From: Caprimulgus europaeus
Taxonomy: Eukaryota; Chordata; Aves; Caprimulgiformes; Caprimulgidae
Length of the DNA: 64,000 nucleotides
NCBI GenBank assembly: GCA_907165065.1
Contig: OU015541.1
Coordinates: 3,720,001 to 3,784,000, forward strand
Reading direction: 5' to 3'
Position 1 is the stretch's first letter, and each line of letters begins with the position of its first letter. Below are positions 32,042 through 47,000 of this stretch, piece by piece. The notes under the pieces are model-generated. The model searched no databases. It saw only the letters and a list, made by a program, of their open reading frames with translations, and was not told where the DNA came from. Position numbers and translations under genes: made by a program.

Positions 32042-35000
32042 TCAGTATATGTCTGGACAGTCTGAGAAATTTCTATCAAAATAGCCACCTGAGTACAGCC
32101 AGTCTGAAGTCCCAGTGTATGGGTTAGTGCCTTGATGAAACCATCTGTAAAAAAAAAATAATAATAAAAAAATAAAAAGGAAAGAAACAATGAAAGAAAA
32201 AAGCAGAGTGAATAGTTATTAATAGTTAAAAAACAACTTCACTTCTTTCACAAAACATTGTAAAAACACACTTGTATTTCTTATCAGAAAAAAAGTTCTC
32301 AGGAAATACTCTGACCATGAGAAATAAGGCATTAAACTTCCTACACAATTATCACCACCTTGTAAAGCATCATTTTAAGTTGTTTTTTTTTACATAAAGG
32401 GGGATTAAAAAGATTTTAAGATTATTGTCCTATTCCAAATAAAAATTAACACTGATACTCTAGATTATATACTGACTATATATATTTTTACTTTAAAAGA
32501 ATGCAAAATCAGTTACACAATCCTTTTTGTAAACCTGTCCAACCAGGAAACAGTTCTGTTCCATGGAGCTGTGCTTTGCACAGAACATTAACAGATGCTC
32601 ACTTTTTAGCCACGTTGACTGAAAACAATTTTATGTTCTCTGGAAGAGATTTTCAAAGGCATTAACTGGAATTAGTCTGTAGCTGCTCCTCCAGGCTTTG
32701 GGAAGAAAATGCTTTCTCTTCTGAATTTAATGAAATCATGGGAGCATCCTAAAGTTCTTGCTTTTGAAGGAAGCACCTGCAGGAACTGGCTCTGAGTGTA
32801 CACTTGACTGCATAGCATTGGCATCTGTGAAAAGCCACCACTGGGAGCAGGAGCCAAATCACACATTACTATGTGATGCCTTCTATGACTGAGAAGTCAC
32901 TTGAATATGCAAACAAAAAAGCAATTTCTGAAGTATTCAAGCCAAGAAGTCTCAAGAGCGTGAAAATAAAAGGCCCTAGAGGGCCACAACGTCTTACTCG
33001 ACTGCCAAAAGCTGGACAGGAATTGGTTAAAGGACAGATGAGACTTCACATTTATTCTTTCTAACAAAAATATGACTTTTGTAGGTTTTAAAAAACAAAA
33101 AGAAAATCCAGCATTACTACAGTAGTTCATTATGACAGGTTTCTGCATTTTTTATTAGATAATTTCTCCAGGAAAAAAGTTATCAGTGATTTTGGCTTCC
33201 AGCTACATTATTTAATTGTTTGACCCAGCAATTGCTTTAAGTGACACTACAAATTGTGCTGTCACGCAGGAAATCAAACACAGTCTTGAATAAAAACATT
33301 TCAAGCACTAAACAAACGCCCAACTTCCTTCCCCCTTACCGTGTGTGCCACTCCACTTCATCTTTTGCACGTTCCTTGCGAGCAGCTCTTTGTTTCTCTT
33401 CTAGTCTCTCTTTTTCTTTGCTAGCCACATCTAACAAACATTTCAAGATAAATTGGTTACTCAGCAAAACTGAAACAAAAATGCCAAAATCACAAAGGAC
33501 TGCAGAGCAATGGAATATAGTTCATTTAAGCACTTGCTGTACACAGTCTCACTGAACAAGGACAATCTCAGACAACTAAAACTCGTTTCAGCAAAGTTGC
33601 TACTACAAATAGAGAGTCAAAACTGAAATGTTGATGTTTTGTGTATCAGAAACACTGCACCAAGACAGCAGGAAAGAACTTGGATTAGGGGTAATAGAGA
33701 GAGTGATTTTTTCACTATTTGGCCATGTGTTTTTCCTGACAAAGGCCAGAATAACAGAGCACGTCTGTTCACCACATGTCCTTCCAGACAGACTCCAGAG
33801 CAAGAGAGCATGTCTGCCAGTTCATAAACATGCAAATACACCCTAACATAGGACAGAGTCTTGGGATCCACCTTGGAGACATGTGCTCTCCCAGACTTTT
33901 TTGGGGAGAAAACAGACATCATTCATCCTGTGTTAATGAACATGCTTTTGAACAATGTAAGAGAGTCAAGGCTGCTCTGGGAATGAGAAACTGAAGACAG
34001 TGTTCCTATATCAACCAACTTCCCTTTCAGTAATCCCTCTCAGAACTTAGTAATGTGAAAATATTTCCTCCAGCAAACACATACCCATGTTCCCGTTTTC
34101 CATGTTTCTGATATCTGGACGTAGCCGACAGTCAGTGGGAGCCAAGATTGCTTCCATGCCCTTTTCCAGCTCATTGAGACTCACAGCAAAACTGGTGAAG
34201 TTGTACATCTTAAAAGCAAATTAAAGAGAACATACAAGTTATTTTGGCAAAGTAGCACTCGGTTCCCTATACTGAATGGATACAACAGAACTTCCAAGAG
34301 AAATTCCCGAGTCAAACCTTCTCCCACTGGCTGCCCTGAAAGCAAGGTTAGGTTCATACAAAGCTAGGGGGTTTTGTTGGAGAGGAGGGACAAGGAAGGG
34401 CAGAAGGGGATCACAGCTTTCATTTTTTAAGCAGTCTTTGCTTCAGAGGATCAAGACAGATTTTCCTCCTTACCTGATATTTAACATCATTATTTTTTAT
34501 GAAAAAAACACCCACACCTAAGATACCAAAAAGTCTTGTTGAAACTATTGCAGTCAATACCCAGCTGTGCAGTCACTGCATTTTTTTGGAAGCCTGTCTT
34601 CTAACAGCAGGGCCAGCAGAAGGGAACATGTATCCCTATTTTAGCCACTCTAAGCACAAAGCTCTCACAGCCAGGTTAACCTGTGAGATGCCAGACTCAC
34701 ACTGAAGCAGCTGCAGTCAGATCATGCCTTCCTTCTACCAGCTCTGACACAGCAGTGATGCCTTCAGCACAGGCACAGAGCAGTGTAATTTTACTGCTGC
34801 AGCAAGAACTGCCAGAGCCTGTCAATAACCATGCTAAGGGCAGACGTTTCAATAAGATTTCCCCTGAACATGACTCATGTTCCTGTGGATAAGTCACTAG
34901 CAATAGCAATACACAGACTGATTGAAACAAGTTACCTGTGGTGAGTTTGGTGGCCTACAATTTATTCTCCAAAGCAATTTACTGCCTGGTATGAACTGTA

Positions 35001-38000
35001 CTGTCTCTTGAACCTCTGGCATATCATCAGCTTCATCATTTTCAGATTTAATAACATCTTCACTCTGAAACAGAGATAACGTTTGGCAGAGGAACAAAGG
35101 GAAATTGGATAGTTTCATCTAGAGTTCTACAGTGACTGTTGAAGAACCTGTTCAAATTTGTGATATTAAACACACTCCTGTACTTCTGCATCACCCTCAT
35201 GCTTGCTTTTCCTCACTCTATACTGTTCCTCTCATTTTTATCATGATGTCTTGCTCCTGATACCTCTGAATAGTCTCCCAGTACCTATGTACAACTTGAA
35301 TTTCTGTTTAAAAAAGATTAATAATAGCAAACTAATGTTTTTCAGAAGTATTTTCTCTAGCTTCCCCTCAATCCCATGCCATAGCTTAATTTCACCTAAC
35401 ATCACTATTATTTCTTCAGGTTGAAATGAGCCAACACTGCAATTTAAACCAGTCCCCATAATGGCCTAAGATAGATAAAAAAGGGATGCCTGCTTTTGGA
35501 TCTTGCTTCATCATTTGCAAAAGCTTTGGATGTGCAATTAAAAACAGATATGTTCTTGTTCCAGTCTGATTTCCTATGATCTAGATTCTAAGAACTATTA
35601 TCACTGCCAGTTTGCTCACTATGAAGACTGTGTAGTTAAGGTTATAAATACAGTGTCTTTCCTTCCAAGTTCTTCTGTTAGCAGTTGCACCACAATAATT
35701 AATCTATAAAATCAAATGCAGGATTCTTCAAGAGGCTGCTCAGAATCTGAGAGAATCTGAGCATTGTAGGACACAGATGACTGCATTGTGGAACTTTAGA
35801 GGATTTCTCCATGAGAAACCATTTAAACCCACAACAACCAGAAGGGAAATTTGAGGCAATAACATCCTAGAGTGGCAGTATCTCAGTTTTCCTCCCTCCC
35901 CTCACTCCACCCCTTTCTGTTTTCTTTCTGCCCGCTCTGACATGGCTCATTTATTTTATTCAAAAATACCCTATTAAGTTAAACAGGGCCTGTTTTATAC
36001 ACTAGAAAACAGCTCCATATGGGTAAGAGTTTAATTTCAATCATTTGGTTTGAGTATTCATTATTGAAAAAGACTCTTTTAGGCTACTTTCCATGTCAAC
36101 ATCTGGTTTAGTGTTAAGACAGTTCCCCATCTAAATATAGATTCAAGAGGAAGGAAGGAAAGAAAGAGTTGATTTTGGTAAGATGAACAGAACCTTATTA
36201 TTTAAAATAAAAGTCAAAATCTAAGCCTGTACCATGACAGAATCCATACCCAAAAGCAAGGCCTGTTGTTGCTCTAGATTCTTCTGATGTGAATATTCTT
36301 TAATAAAAGGTTGAGCTTCTTAATATCAAAAGTGATTAGCTTCTAATTAACTTATCATTTTCATTTTCACTGCACAACCAGGGTCTGCAAAACCTTTCTG
36401 TGACACCAGGAAACCCAACAGCCCCCTGCTGCACCATACAACATCTTGAATTTTCCATACAATGCCGAGGTGAGGCTTTCATGGTAACTGACCTGACACT
36501 GCTTACATGTGATGAGAAAATCCTGCATGTTTCCAAACCCCTGTGTTGTCAAGGCTGTCTACATCATAAATTCTGAAAGGGTGCATCACCAAGAAGCATA
36601 ACTGACTTGAAAAACATGTTTTGTTTTGTTTTTAATGCAAAATCCTAGTATTTTTACACCTGGAGTTGGCAGTAGAGTCACTTTCCTCATTCAAGGACTG
36701 GACATCAGCTTGGAGGTTGATATTTGGTGACTTCTCTTTGACACATCTCTAGCAAACACCATTCCTATGAGCCCTCTTCAACGCTAAAGTCCACAGAAGA
36801 TGCCATCTCATGTGACCAACAGTGCCCACATCTGACCCTACCAAGAGACAGGCTGTTTTAACCCTTCGTTCTCCACCTGACCATTTCTGTACAGATGATG
36901 TTTTCCTTTCAATCCTTACATTTCAGTATCTTTTCTCCCTGAAGAATCATTAACCTTACCGGCTTTAATTTCTTCTGCTCACCACCTCTCCTTTCATTCT
37001 TTTTGTAAGTCTCATAGGTGGTGGGATCAGTGCACCATAAACATTCTGTCCACTTGCCATAGATCACACACAGCTTCTTTCTGCTGCAGAGAGAGCAAAG
37101 GAGATTTTGCTTTTGCTTCTTATAAAGCCTTCTAAGCCAAGTCATGCAGATTCTGATCTATACGAAATACCCAGCTTCCTACTTTGTTGTACTTTATGTT
37201 TCTTAGCAGATTTCTTAGAAGTCAGATATTTGATAATGCAAAGCAAAGCTTTCAGCTTATTCCAGTCTTTCTGGCACTCAGACCAGCAGAATACATCCTC
37301 ACAACTTAGTCACATGCTTTTGCCACTGTAAAATGAGTGTGGGCACACAAGAGTTTTACAATATAGAGACTCAGAAGCACAAAAAAAGGTTTGGGTTTGA
37401 TTAAAAATTTCTAATAACCATATTCTCATTATTTTAAACTGAAGACCAGAATTGTGACTGTACAGCAATGAAATCAGTTGCAATTTTACTCTCCATTTTC
37501 CCTGGATACCTTTATTTCCAAAGACTGGACTGGAGAGTTTTTCTAGTAACACTTAAAATTATCATCCTAGAATCAAGGGGGTTTATACTGACACAGAGGA
37601 CAGAAATGGGTTACAATCTGCATTACTAGCAACTTTGCAGTCACATCAGTTGTGATTACTATGCCAGCACTAAAAAAATGCCACAGTGCTCAGAAATGGT
37701 GAGACCAAGAATCTTTTATCACTTACTTTTTGTCCTGAATGTATCCCTCAACTCTGTGAAGCTCTTTCCCAAACAGTCCACAGGCTTTAAAATTAAGGAC
37801 ACATTTATCTCCAGTACTGTAGAGGAAATAAGGACACGTTTAAAGAAGCCAGTCCCTAAATACATTAGTTTACTTTTTTACCTTATTTAGCTTTTTTTCA
37901 TATAGTTAGTTAGCTGGGGGGCAGTTATTTATATCATTATTTTTCTTTAACTATGATTTATTATCTGACCAAAGCATTAAAAAGGACACACAAATTTCAA

Positions 38001-41000
38001 AATTCCACAAAAAATATATCAATGAAGACATCAGCCTCTGAAAGCATGATCTGAGTTTCATGCATATCTAAAATTTATCAAAATATAAGGAATAAAACTG
38101 AATGCAGTCTCACATACTACTTAACCCACACTATTAACACTCTGTATTTCAAATTAATATCTATTTTAATCTAATTGTAATGAGAAATAACTTTTACAAA
38201 TGCCCTATGTAGGAAAATCTAATTAAGTGCATTTAAAAGTTACCTCTAAATTGCATATCAAAAATTCTGAACTAAACATTTTACAAATGGAAAGCAGCAT
38301 TATATTTCAGCATCTTCCTTGCACTGAGATGTACATGTATGTAAATAATCTCTCCCAGTGAGGTATCAGGCCAAGTTTTTATATCTAGCACAAAGCATAC
38401 AGAGACCATCCTGTGCCTTTTGTGCCAATACAGGAGCCAGGATTGTAGATTTCATGCTATGAGAAGTATCAAAACAGAAGCCCTGCTGGATTAAAGCTCC
38501 CATTTATTGACAGAAAAACACAGGCAGAAGTTAATACAGTTTTCATAAAATTCTCTCCCTCATCCTTACAGGAGGTAATTTATTTTATACAAGGTTAAAA
38601 GGTTTTTTATATACACAGTTGGCAGAGCAATTGACATGCTCTAAATTCACATTATCCTACTCTGCAGTCAATTTCTGTGCTGCACTCTTAATTTAAGACA
38701 TTCTCTATTCTCAAATCACATTGAGGTCCACTGCAATCCTCCAACAACTATTCCATGTAATGGTTCTGGAGTTAACTTTATATTTCTGTTCTCTGTCAAT
38801 AGGACTGATTTTGAATGAGTAACTCACAGAGGTAAAATCTTTGTATCCCATAATACCAATACTAAGACCAGTCCAACAAATAGTTTGCATTTGTCAGAAG
38901 GGGAAGGAAAAAAAAACAAAAAACAAAAAACAAACCACATCACACGCAAGATTTTGGACTAACAAAGCTTCCTGTGTAATCTGACCAAAACCAAACTGCT
39001 CTGCTTTGTAACAGAAGTGCCCACGTCCCTCTAAGCCAACCCCCAGTTTCACCATTAGCATTACCTGTGATTTACAATTTCTACTGTTCCATATTGTTCT
39101 AACCACAGTTTACCAATAATTACATTATGTACACAACAGGTTGGATTTGTCCACGTGTAAGCCTCATTATGTCTGTAAAGAAAAGAGAGAAATAAATAAT
39201 TTTATTGAGTTTGAGATGGAATGTAAACCTGTTTTCAATTCTCTTCATGGCAGGGCAAAATACTGAGCACTCCTATGAACAGCCAGCAGTTAACCTCAAA
39301 ATAGAAAAGAAACAGACTTTTCTTTATAAGCCAATAATGTGTTGTATCTAAACACTAGTGCAAGTTAATAAAGTGATATCCCCTTTATTTTTCTTTCTTC
39401 ACACAGAGTTGAAACAGGAAGCTTGACAGTGCAGCCCAATATAAACAACAGTTCAGGAATTCATTATTTCATTTTCATTTGCACTTTTAAAGTTGCATGT
39501 GATAAAACATAATACTCACAGGAGAACCCCACTGACAAACTAACACCTCATAGTGTCTCCTATTCAACTACTGCAGCAGCACTGCAGATTCTACTGCCTT
39601 GTTGTGATAAAAAAGCACTGAAGAGAAATATTGGAGTCTTCCAGCAGAGAGATCAGTCACTCCCAGCTCTGACCACGGTTTGACATGAACACACTCCTCA
39701 AGGGCTGGTCAGACTAACCCACTGAAACACTTGTTCATCCTACAAACCCTGGCTGGTAAGGACTTTTGGAACCTGAAGAGAGCAATGTGAGTCAGCAAAC
39801 TGCGTAAGGGATTTCTGCAAATATGCCACAGGTTTCCCCACTGGTACATGAGGCCTGTGCCAGTGTCACTGAGGGCAATTTTGTGGGTGGGTGTGGTTTT
39901 GGGTTGGTCTGGTTTGGTTTTTTTTGGTTGTTGATTAACACCAGTGAGACACCATAGCACTATATTCAAGCTTCATAAATGTGACATTTAAAAATCCAAT
40001 TTATTACTCAATTCCATCCTTTTCCCATAGATTTACTGAGAAGTCCTAGAATTGAAGAATTTTCCATTTAGTTTCATTTTGGTTTTAATGTTTTGGGAAA
40101 AGCTTTACAAAGATGAGTTAACAGATCCTAAATCCTTAAAAGATATTATTCTAAAAGTGGATAAAAGGTTAGACAACAGGACTCCTGTTATCACTAGCTT
40201 GGCAGAGTCAAAACCATCTATTCTCACTCATCTTTCCATGCTGGTAAAAGAAATGTTGAAGTTGTCTGATAGGCAATCAAACCATCTTAGGAAAGCTTAC
40301 AAACTCTATTTTAATACAAAAATACAGAAGCAAGCATTGTCCTCTTTCTCATAAGTGTCCTGTGCTTCCAGTTCCATTAAGTATGAAGAGAACACTCCTA
40401 TTTAATATTTCCAACCAGTCTGTCACTTTCCAGTACAGAGCAAAACCAGATCACTGAAGCCTGAGTATTTTCCACAGCAAATTGTCTTCAAGCATACTTT
40501 AGAACTACAACTACTCTTCAAGTGGGGAAAAAAAATACCAGAACCCTCCAAAATCATCCCACCAGCCTTAGCACATATTTTTACTCATTTTCCTACTTGA
40601 CACCAAAAGCTGTACAGCATAAAACAAAACCCAAACCACTCATGGCCAGTGCTGATAAATTGAAACACTTACTCGTGCTGGAGAAGTGAGGAAGAAGTGT
40701 GGGTTTTCAGTGCATGTTTTGAAAACATAGCCATGGTTAACATGAATGCAGTACTTAACCTGGACTTCCAACTTTGCTTCCTAAACAGTCACTTGTTCAC
40801 TCAGCCTCTGAGCAGTTCTCAAACTACTCAAACCAACAGAATGGTGTGAATCAACACTGAGAGGCTCAATATTTGATTTCAATTTCTGCTGCTAACTTGA
40901 AGCAATTATGTAAAATAAATCCTTTATTCATTTACACTCCAGTTTAAATCTGTGCCCTGCAATTTGATTAGGCAGAGCAAGTATTTTAATAGTCTTCTAA

Positions 41001-44000
41001 ATAAAGTCTCTTTCTCCAGCAACAAACTATTTTTGTCACATCTGTGTTCTACACTAACATTCATAGTTCTTTCTACATTCAGCATTCAGAAGAAATTTCC
41101 TCTATTTCCATCACCATTTATATCCAATAACACTTTATAAGCTTTGGAAGATTAGATGCCAGCAGCTTGACAAATAAACTATAGTTTCAAAAGAAACTGC
41201 AGGAAAGTCAGTGCTTGACATGGCAGGCAAGTTGACTCTTTATTGAAACCAAATGTCTACAAGTTTCATAAGCAAATACTTTAGAACAACCTCAAAGGCA
41301 GGCCTGAGGAGAGCTCTTATAAAAGCACCTCTAAGTGTTTAACTGCAGAGTGCTTTTCCTGCAATTATTATCTAGTGCATCCTTGTGTCGTACTTGGGCA
41401 AGCTCAAGAGTCTTTGTGCCAACAGGGCATAAACCAGCTTGTGGAAAGTCACATAGTTTATGAAAGACATGCACAATTAGAGCCAAGCCTAGGAGTGATC
41501 TGGAGAGGCATTCTTGATGTTAACAGGAAGGTGATCATACACAGGAATTGATAAACAGGTGACAAGGAAACCCTGACAAGTTTCTGGCATTCCCTTATTG
41601 CATAGAAGAGCTACTCTGAAGATGTGGTTCTTTCCACACAAACATATTCATACAATCAAAACCCACAACAATATGTAAAACCAAGATGAGCTTGAATAGC
41701 CCAGTAAAGAATTTTATCTCTCTATTGAAATTTTACATGCCTTCACAGAACTAGCTTTCAGTAGCATTCAGTTTTTAAGAAATGTTAATTTTCATAGTGG
41801 AAAAACTGTGTCAAATTGCTACAGCTATACAGGCATGGCATACCTTAAAAAAAAAAACAGAGCCCTGAAATTAAGCAGTAAAAATTAACTTGCAAATAAA
41901 CTCTTACCTCTTGTCTTCAGCAAGAGTTTTTTAGCTAACCACCTACAAAGAGCCAATAGGATGATTATCACCTGTCTTCTTTATTCAAGTAAATGTTAAG
42001 GAGATCAATATAAAAAGGTATTTACTTCTCATACTCACTTCAGAAGCTCCAAAGTAATTGTTCCCCGAGGCTCTGCTTCTATACTCTTCCCCCAGAATTT
42101 TAATTTGGGATAGATTGATCCATGAAAAATAAAGTCCTGATTGAGGCCTTCAGAATAAAACGCACTAATAGGTGGGTGGTGGCTGACTTGCTCAGAGATA
42201 AACCTAAATCCTAAATCCTCCCTAGAAACAACAGAAAAAGAGCATTAAACAGTAATTTTTTTTTTAACTTTACAAGTATTAATTGATACTTTTAAAAAGT
42301 TTGAAGGACTTGTAGATTAAACTGAAGGTGAAACTCTTCCTTTTCGAGTTCCATGACACATTTACAATTACTGAAAGGAAAGAAATTGCGCTCTGAACAC
42401 CTTCTCTTTACACCCCAAACTGACCCCATTCAATCACCCAAATGACTCTCTATCCAGAAAGGCATTTGAAGAGGTTTCACTGAAATAACTCTTGAAAATA
42501 CTGGAACTATTTGGGCAGCAGGAGAAGGTCCGACTGAAAATTCTTTTCTCCACTGCAGACATATCACCCATTTATGTAAGCAAGCTAGAAGTCCTTCAAA
42601 CTAAACTCCTCTACCTGGCATGATCAGCAAAACACTAAATTAATTGCTAGTCTCTGGTCAGGAATTGTCTTTGGTGGAAGAACACAGACCATTTTTTCTC
42701 TGAATAATTCAAAGAATACTCTGTCTAAACACAGAAGTAAAATCATTAGCTTTTGTAACAACTTCTCAAAGATTCTGAGATTGTTTGGGTATAAGAATTT
42801 CAGCTATCATCAGAAATGCATTTTAATAGATTTTTTTTATTTCACTGAATAAACAATTAAACTAGTATGAGATGCTAACTCAGGAACACAAATAGCCCCA
42901 GCTCCCAATCTGAAGTCATTATTACCTGGTTAATTCATAGGTTTCTCCTAACAGTGGGTTAAATGGTTTGCCAGTTCTCTCCCACTGAGAAGCTACAGCA
43001 GAAACTGCAAAAGCAGCTACAGCCTACAAGCAAATTAAAAACACATTGTTCTGAGAACAGGACATGAAAACTGTAAGCTTAATATATTACATTTGTTGCA
43101 CATTACAGTATTTCATTATTCTACCAAAAAGAAAGCACTATATACTGCTTAAGGCCAAAACATTTCTAAGTGATATAGAAGTGGGGAAATAAGCAGTTAA
43201 TAAGAATCTCATTTCCAAAAGGAATTATTTTCTGTAGTAAGTTTTGTCAGGTTACACTCTGCTCCATGCTTCATCTACCTCCAAAAGGATAGTTTTGGTT
43301 TGGTTTTTTTTTTTTTAAATCTGCTTTTCCCCTGGTTTGACTGTTCCCTACACTCAAGTCACTGAGAACAGGCTTGCTTTTCCTAGTGTCAGGCAAGCAT
43401 CACTTCTAACACAGATGAGGTTTCTTTTTTAATCACACCAGCAGGTTCAAATGACACTCAGAAGCTCCTGCAGGCTGATAAGCAGGGGTAGGTACTACAC
43501 AAACACAGAGATATACATTCCAGTTTTATTTAAGTCAAAACAGAGCTATAAGCAATGCCAGTATAACCTGATGTACACAGGCCTTGTTTCACCATATTCA
43601 CTTCCTTCTTGTAGGTACTCCCAACAACAACCAGTTTTGGAGAAGAAGAGTGGTAAAGCTTGTCTCTATCACAACAATTTTTAATCCAGTAACTTAAAAG
43701 TCATGAAGCCACTCAATAAATCAGTGTAGGATGGCTTAAAGCCAAGATTTCATCTTCACAACACACAAAACCACAAGAAGAGTCACAGTTAAAACAGTCC
43801 TGAAAAGGGTTGAGGTCCTTGGGCATCATCAGTTATGATAGCCCCAGAGAAAGAAACACACTCAAGTGAGAAATTGTCTTGAAATGAAAGATTGGTAGAT
43901 AAAAACTTCTGAACTAACCAGAAGGTGGTAGCTGTTACTCACCTGCATTCTTTCCAGAGGGTCTGTGTGACTACAAGCCTTATTAATGAGGTATATATGT

Positions 44001-47000
44001 TCCATATATTCTGTTATCCGTTGAAGGAAACTCAATGGCTCATTGAAGACAATAGGCATCGTAATCTTAGACAGTTCCTAGGTAACAAAAGGATAAATTA
44101 ATCTCTTAAACACTAAATTAACAACTGACAACAACAGGAACTTGAAAAGTTGTGGATGAGTTTGTTTATAGCATTCTTCAAAAGACATTTGGCAAGCCTA
44201 TAGTAGACCTCTAAGCACTACAGCTGAAAGGGGCTAGAAGCACTGCAGAACCCTACTAGCAGTCTGAAAGAACAAACTACTTCAAAAATTGACCCAGCTA
44301 ACCTAGTAAATTCAAGAAAAATGTTACCTTCTATTCTGTGGTCTACATAAAACAAAAAGAGGTTAAAAAGAGGTTAAAATTTCTGTAGATAGCAGCAATA
44401 ATGTGTCAACCAGCTCATTACTGATGTTTAAGTACCACGCATTCCTTTGAAATCCTATTTGCATAAAAACTAACTATTTTACTGAAGTAACCATGAATTA
44501 TTCTTTAAAAGGAAAAGTGACAAAGAACAGGATTTTGATTGCTCTAAAAAATTTTAGTGGCTTTATTTAAGCAACCTGTTATTTGCATCAGAATGTTTCT
44601 CATTTCACACGTGGATACAAGACAGACACGAAGTTCATGTAGAGGTTTCCAGTTCCCCAGGTCTTCTACTATATCCAAGCACATTTGGTTGTTTAATTAA
44701 AAAGCTGCACTCATGGCTGAGCATTAAAGCATCATTTAAGTGCTTAAAACTTAGTGGAAAAGAGAAAGCCTCAAGTTAATGCAACATTTTCCTCACATTG
44801 TCACAGACAGTGAGGAAAAAAAAAAGTTATCCCTGACTGACTTAAATGGATTTGGTCCCAGCAAAGCATTCTAGTAGAGAGGTCACTCATCCTAACAAAA
44901 GGAGGTTTGCAGTACAGCTGTATCTCACAGATGACAGAAATTAAACCAGCAGAAGGGCTGACTGACTTCTCTGTTGCATTCATAAAGGACTGCACTGGCA
45001 GACCCAGAGCAGATATGAACGTAATTAACGCTGCTGAAGGCAGCTCTGGCAGCGATGCCCTCCAGTGCAGAACATCATTTCCATTCCTAATAACAATGAA
45101 GTAATCAAACATGTAAGTGAATTCTTAAAGGATTAAAAGGAAACAGCAGTGATGGCCAGTAACAATGCAAGCACCAGCACCCTCTAACACCACAGAGCAA
45201 TGTGAAGGTCTATGTTTGAGTCCAGGAATAAATCCTGTGACCCAAGTGCATCATCACACCATTAACGCTACAAGCCAGTGCTGGGTTCTCTAAGAAACCC
45301 TAACAGATCTCAAACTTTTCTATCCCTTCAATCAGATGAAAGTAATTTTTTTTTTAGGCACAAACTGCTTACACTGGGAGGCGGGGAACAATCAGAACAG
45401 AGCCCTAAATCACACTCTGCTAAGTAAAGAATTTAGGAGAACAGAGAAGAGAGCACTGTGTTAATCAAACCATATTTGGCTATATTTTTAATGGCTTTAG
45501 TCTAGTTCTTACAGGATATAAGACAGTATTAGAAATGCCAATTCACATGCTCTAACAACTAAAGCAAGGAAACAGTACCATTAGAAAACTAATGTTGAGA
45601 TTTAGAGAGCTGCAGTTTAAGATGATGTTCCCTACAGAAAAAATCCAAAATGCACCAGTTTGGTTTTTTTTCCCCCCTGTGTCATAAGTTGTAAGCAATA
45701 AAGTTAAGCAGTTGAAGTCAGGAGACCTAACATCAGCATATTCCATCCAAGCTAACTTACCAGGCCAATGCATTTTTTTAATATGCTCCACACACTAAAA
45801 TCACTTCTAGAAAACATTGGGGCAGGTAATGATGTCCTGTAATTGGAAAAAAACCAACTGTCATTATCAACCCCTTAAACAACAAGACATTTTCATTTGT
45901 AGGTATTGAAGTATTTCTAAAGGAAGTAAAACACTAACCTAGAGCTGACACAGGAAGCAGACAAGTGAAATGTTCCAGAGAATTAACCTCTTCCAATGAG
46001 AAGAGTAATGCCCCAAAAGACAATGGGCCAACACATACTCCCTTCTCATTTACTGTGTAGTACTACGTGCTTACCTGTGTCTCTTAATTCCATTTTCTTG
46101 AATCTCTGTCTCTCCATTATGCTTTCCAGTCCTATTACTTTGGTGTGGATCTAGATCAAGCATTTCTGGAACTTTATGATTTGCTTCTGAAAAGTCTCCT
46201 GAAGAATTGTCAGAATCAAAGCCTGTGTAAAAACCGTAAGGCAACAATTTTCTTAGGCAACTCATGCCCCAGAGTGCCACTCAGTCTGTAACTCACAGCA
46301 TAAGTACACTTATACCAGGTTATATTATTTTAAAAGATATCAGAGTAAAAACCCTTTATTAAGTGACCTAATTTCCAAGAGTATTTAGAGTCAAGTATTG
46401 CATTAGAATCAAGCATTCTCAACTGATTTTTTCACACTGCTGAATATAAAACCAATTTAAAATCTCACAAGTTCTTCAGTAGCTCCCAATCCGATGAGTT
46501 CTATCATCTTTTCTTCAGAGCTGTGGTGTGATTACAATTATTTTGTTCAGTTATGTAGTTTTCCTCAAAAGACCTTAAAAAAATTTAACTTTGCCTACTT
46601 ATACTGCTAACAGGCAAGGAGCAAAAAAAAGAGAAAAAATGGCAATTTCACAATCGAACAGCAAACATCCAGACTAGCAGAGCAACAGAAATGCAGCATA
46701 TCAAACTCCTTTTTGCCATCCATGTGTGCAAACCATCTGACATTTCCCTAATGGTTATAGCAAGAACCTGTGTGTGGACACCAAGATGAATCATTGCCTG
46801 AACTCTACAAGTGACCAAAACACGACCTACAGTGAGTGGCTCCACGTCTTATGACCCAATTCTATCCACTTGGGTAGGTAGCTACTGGAAATATTGCTGT
46901 AACTACAGGCTAGCACCCTCAAGAACAACATGATTTGAACAGCTTTAACTATAAAAAAGTTAAACCAGCAAGAATCTACAAGAACACAAGCTTCTGTAAT

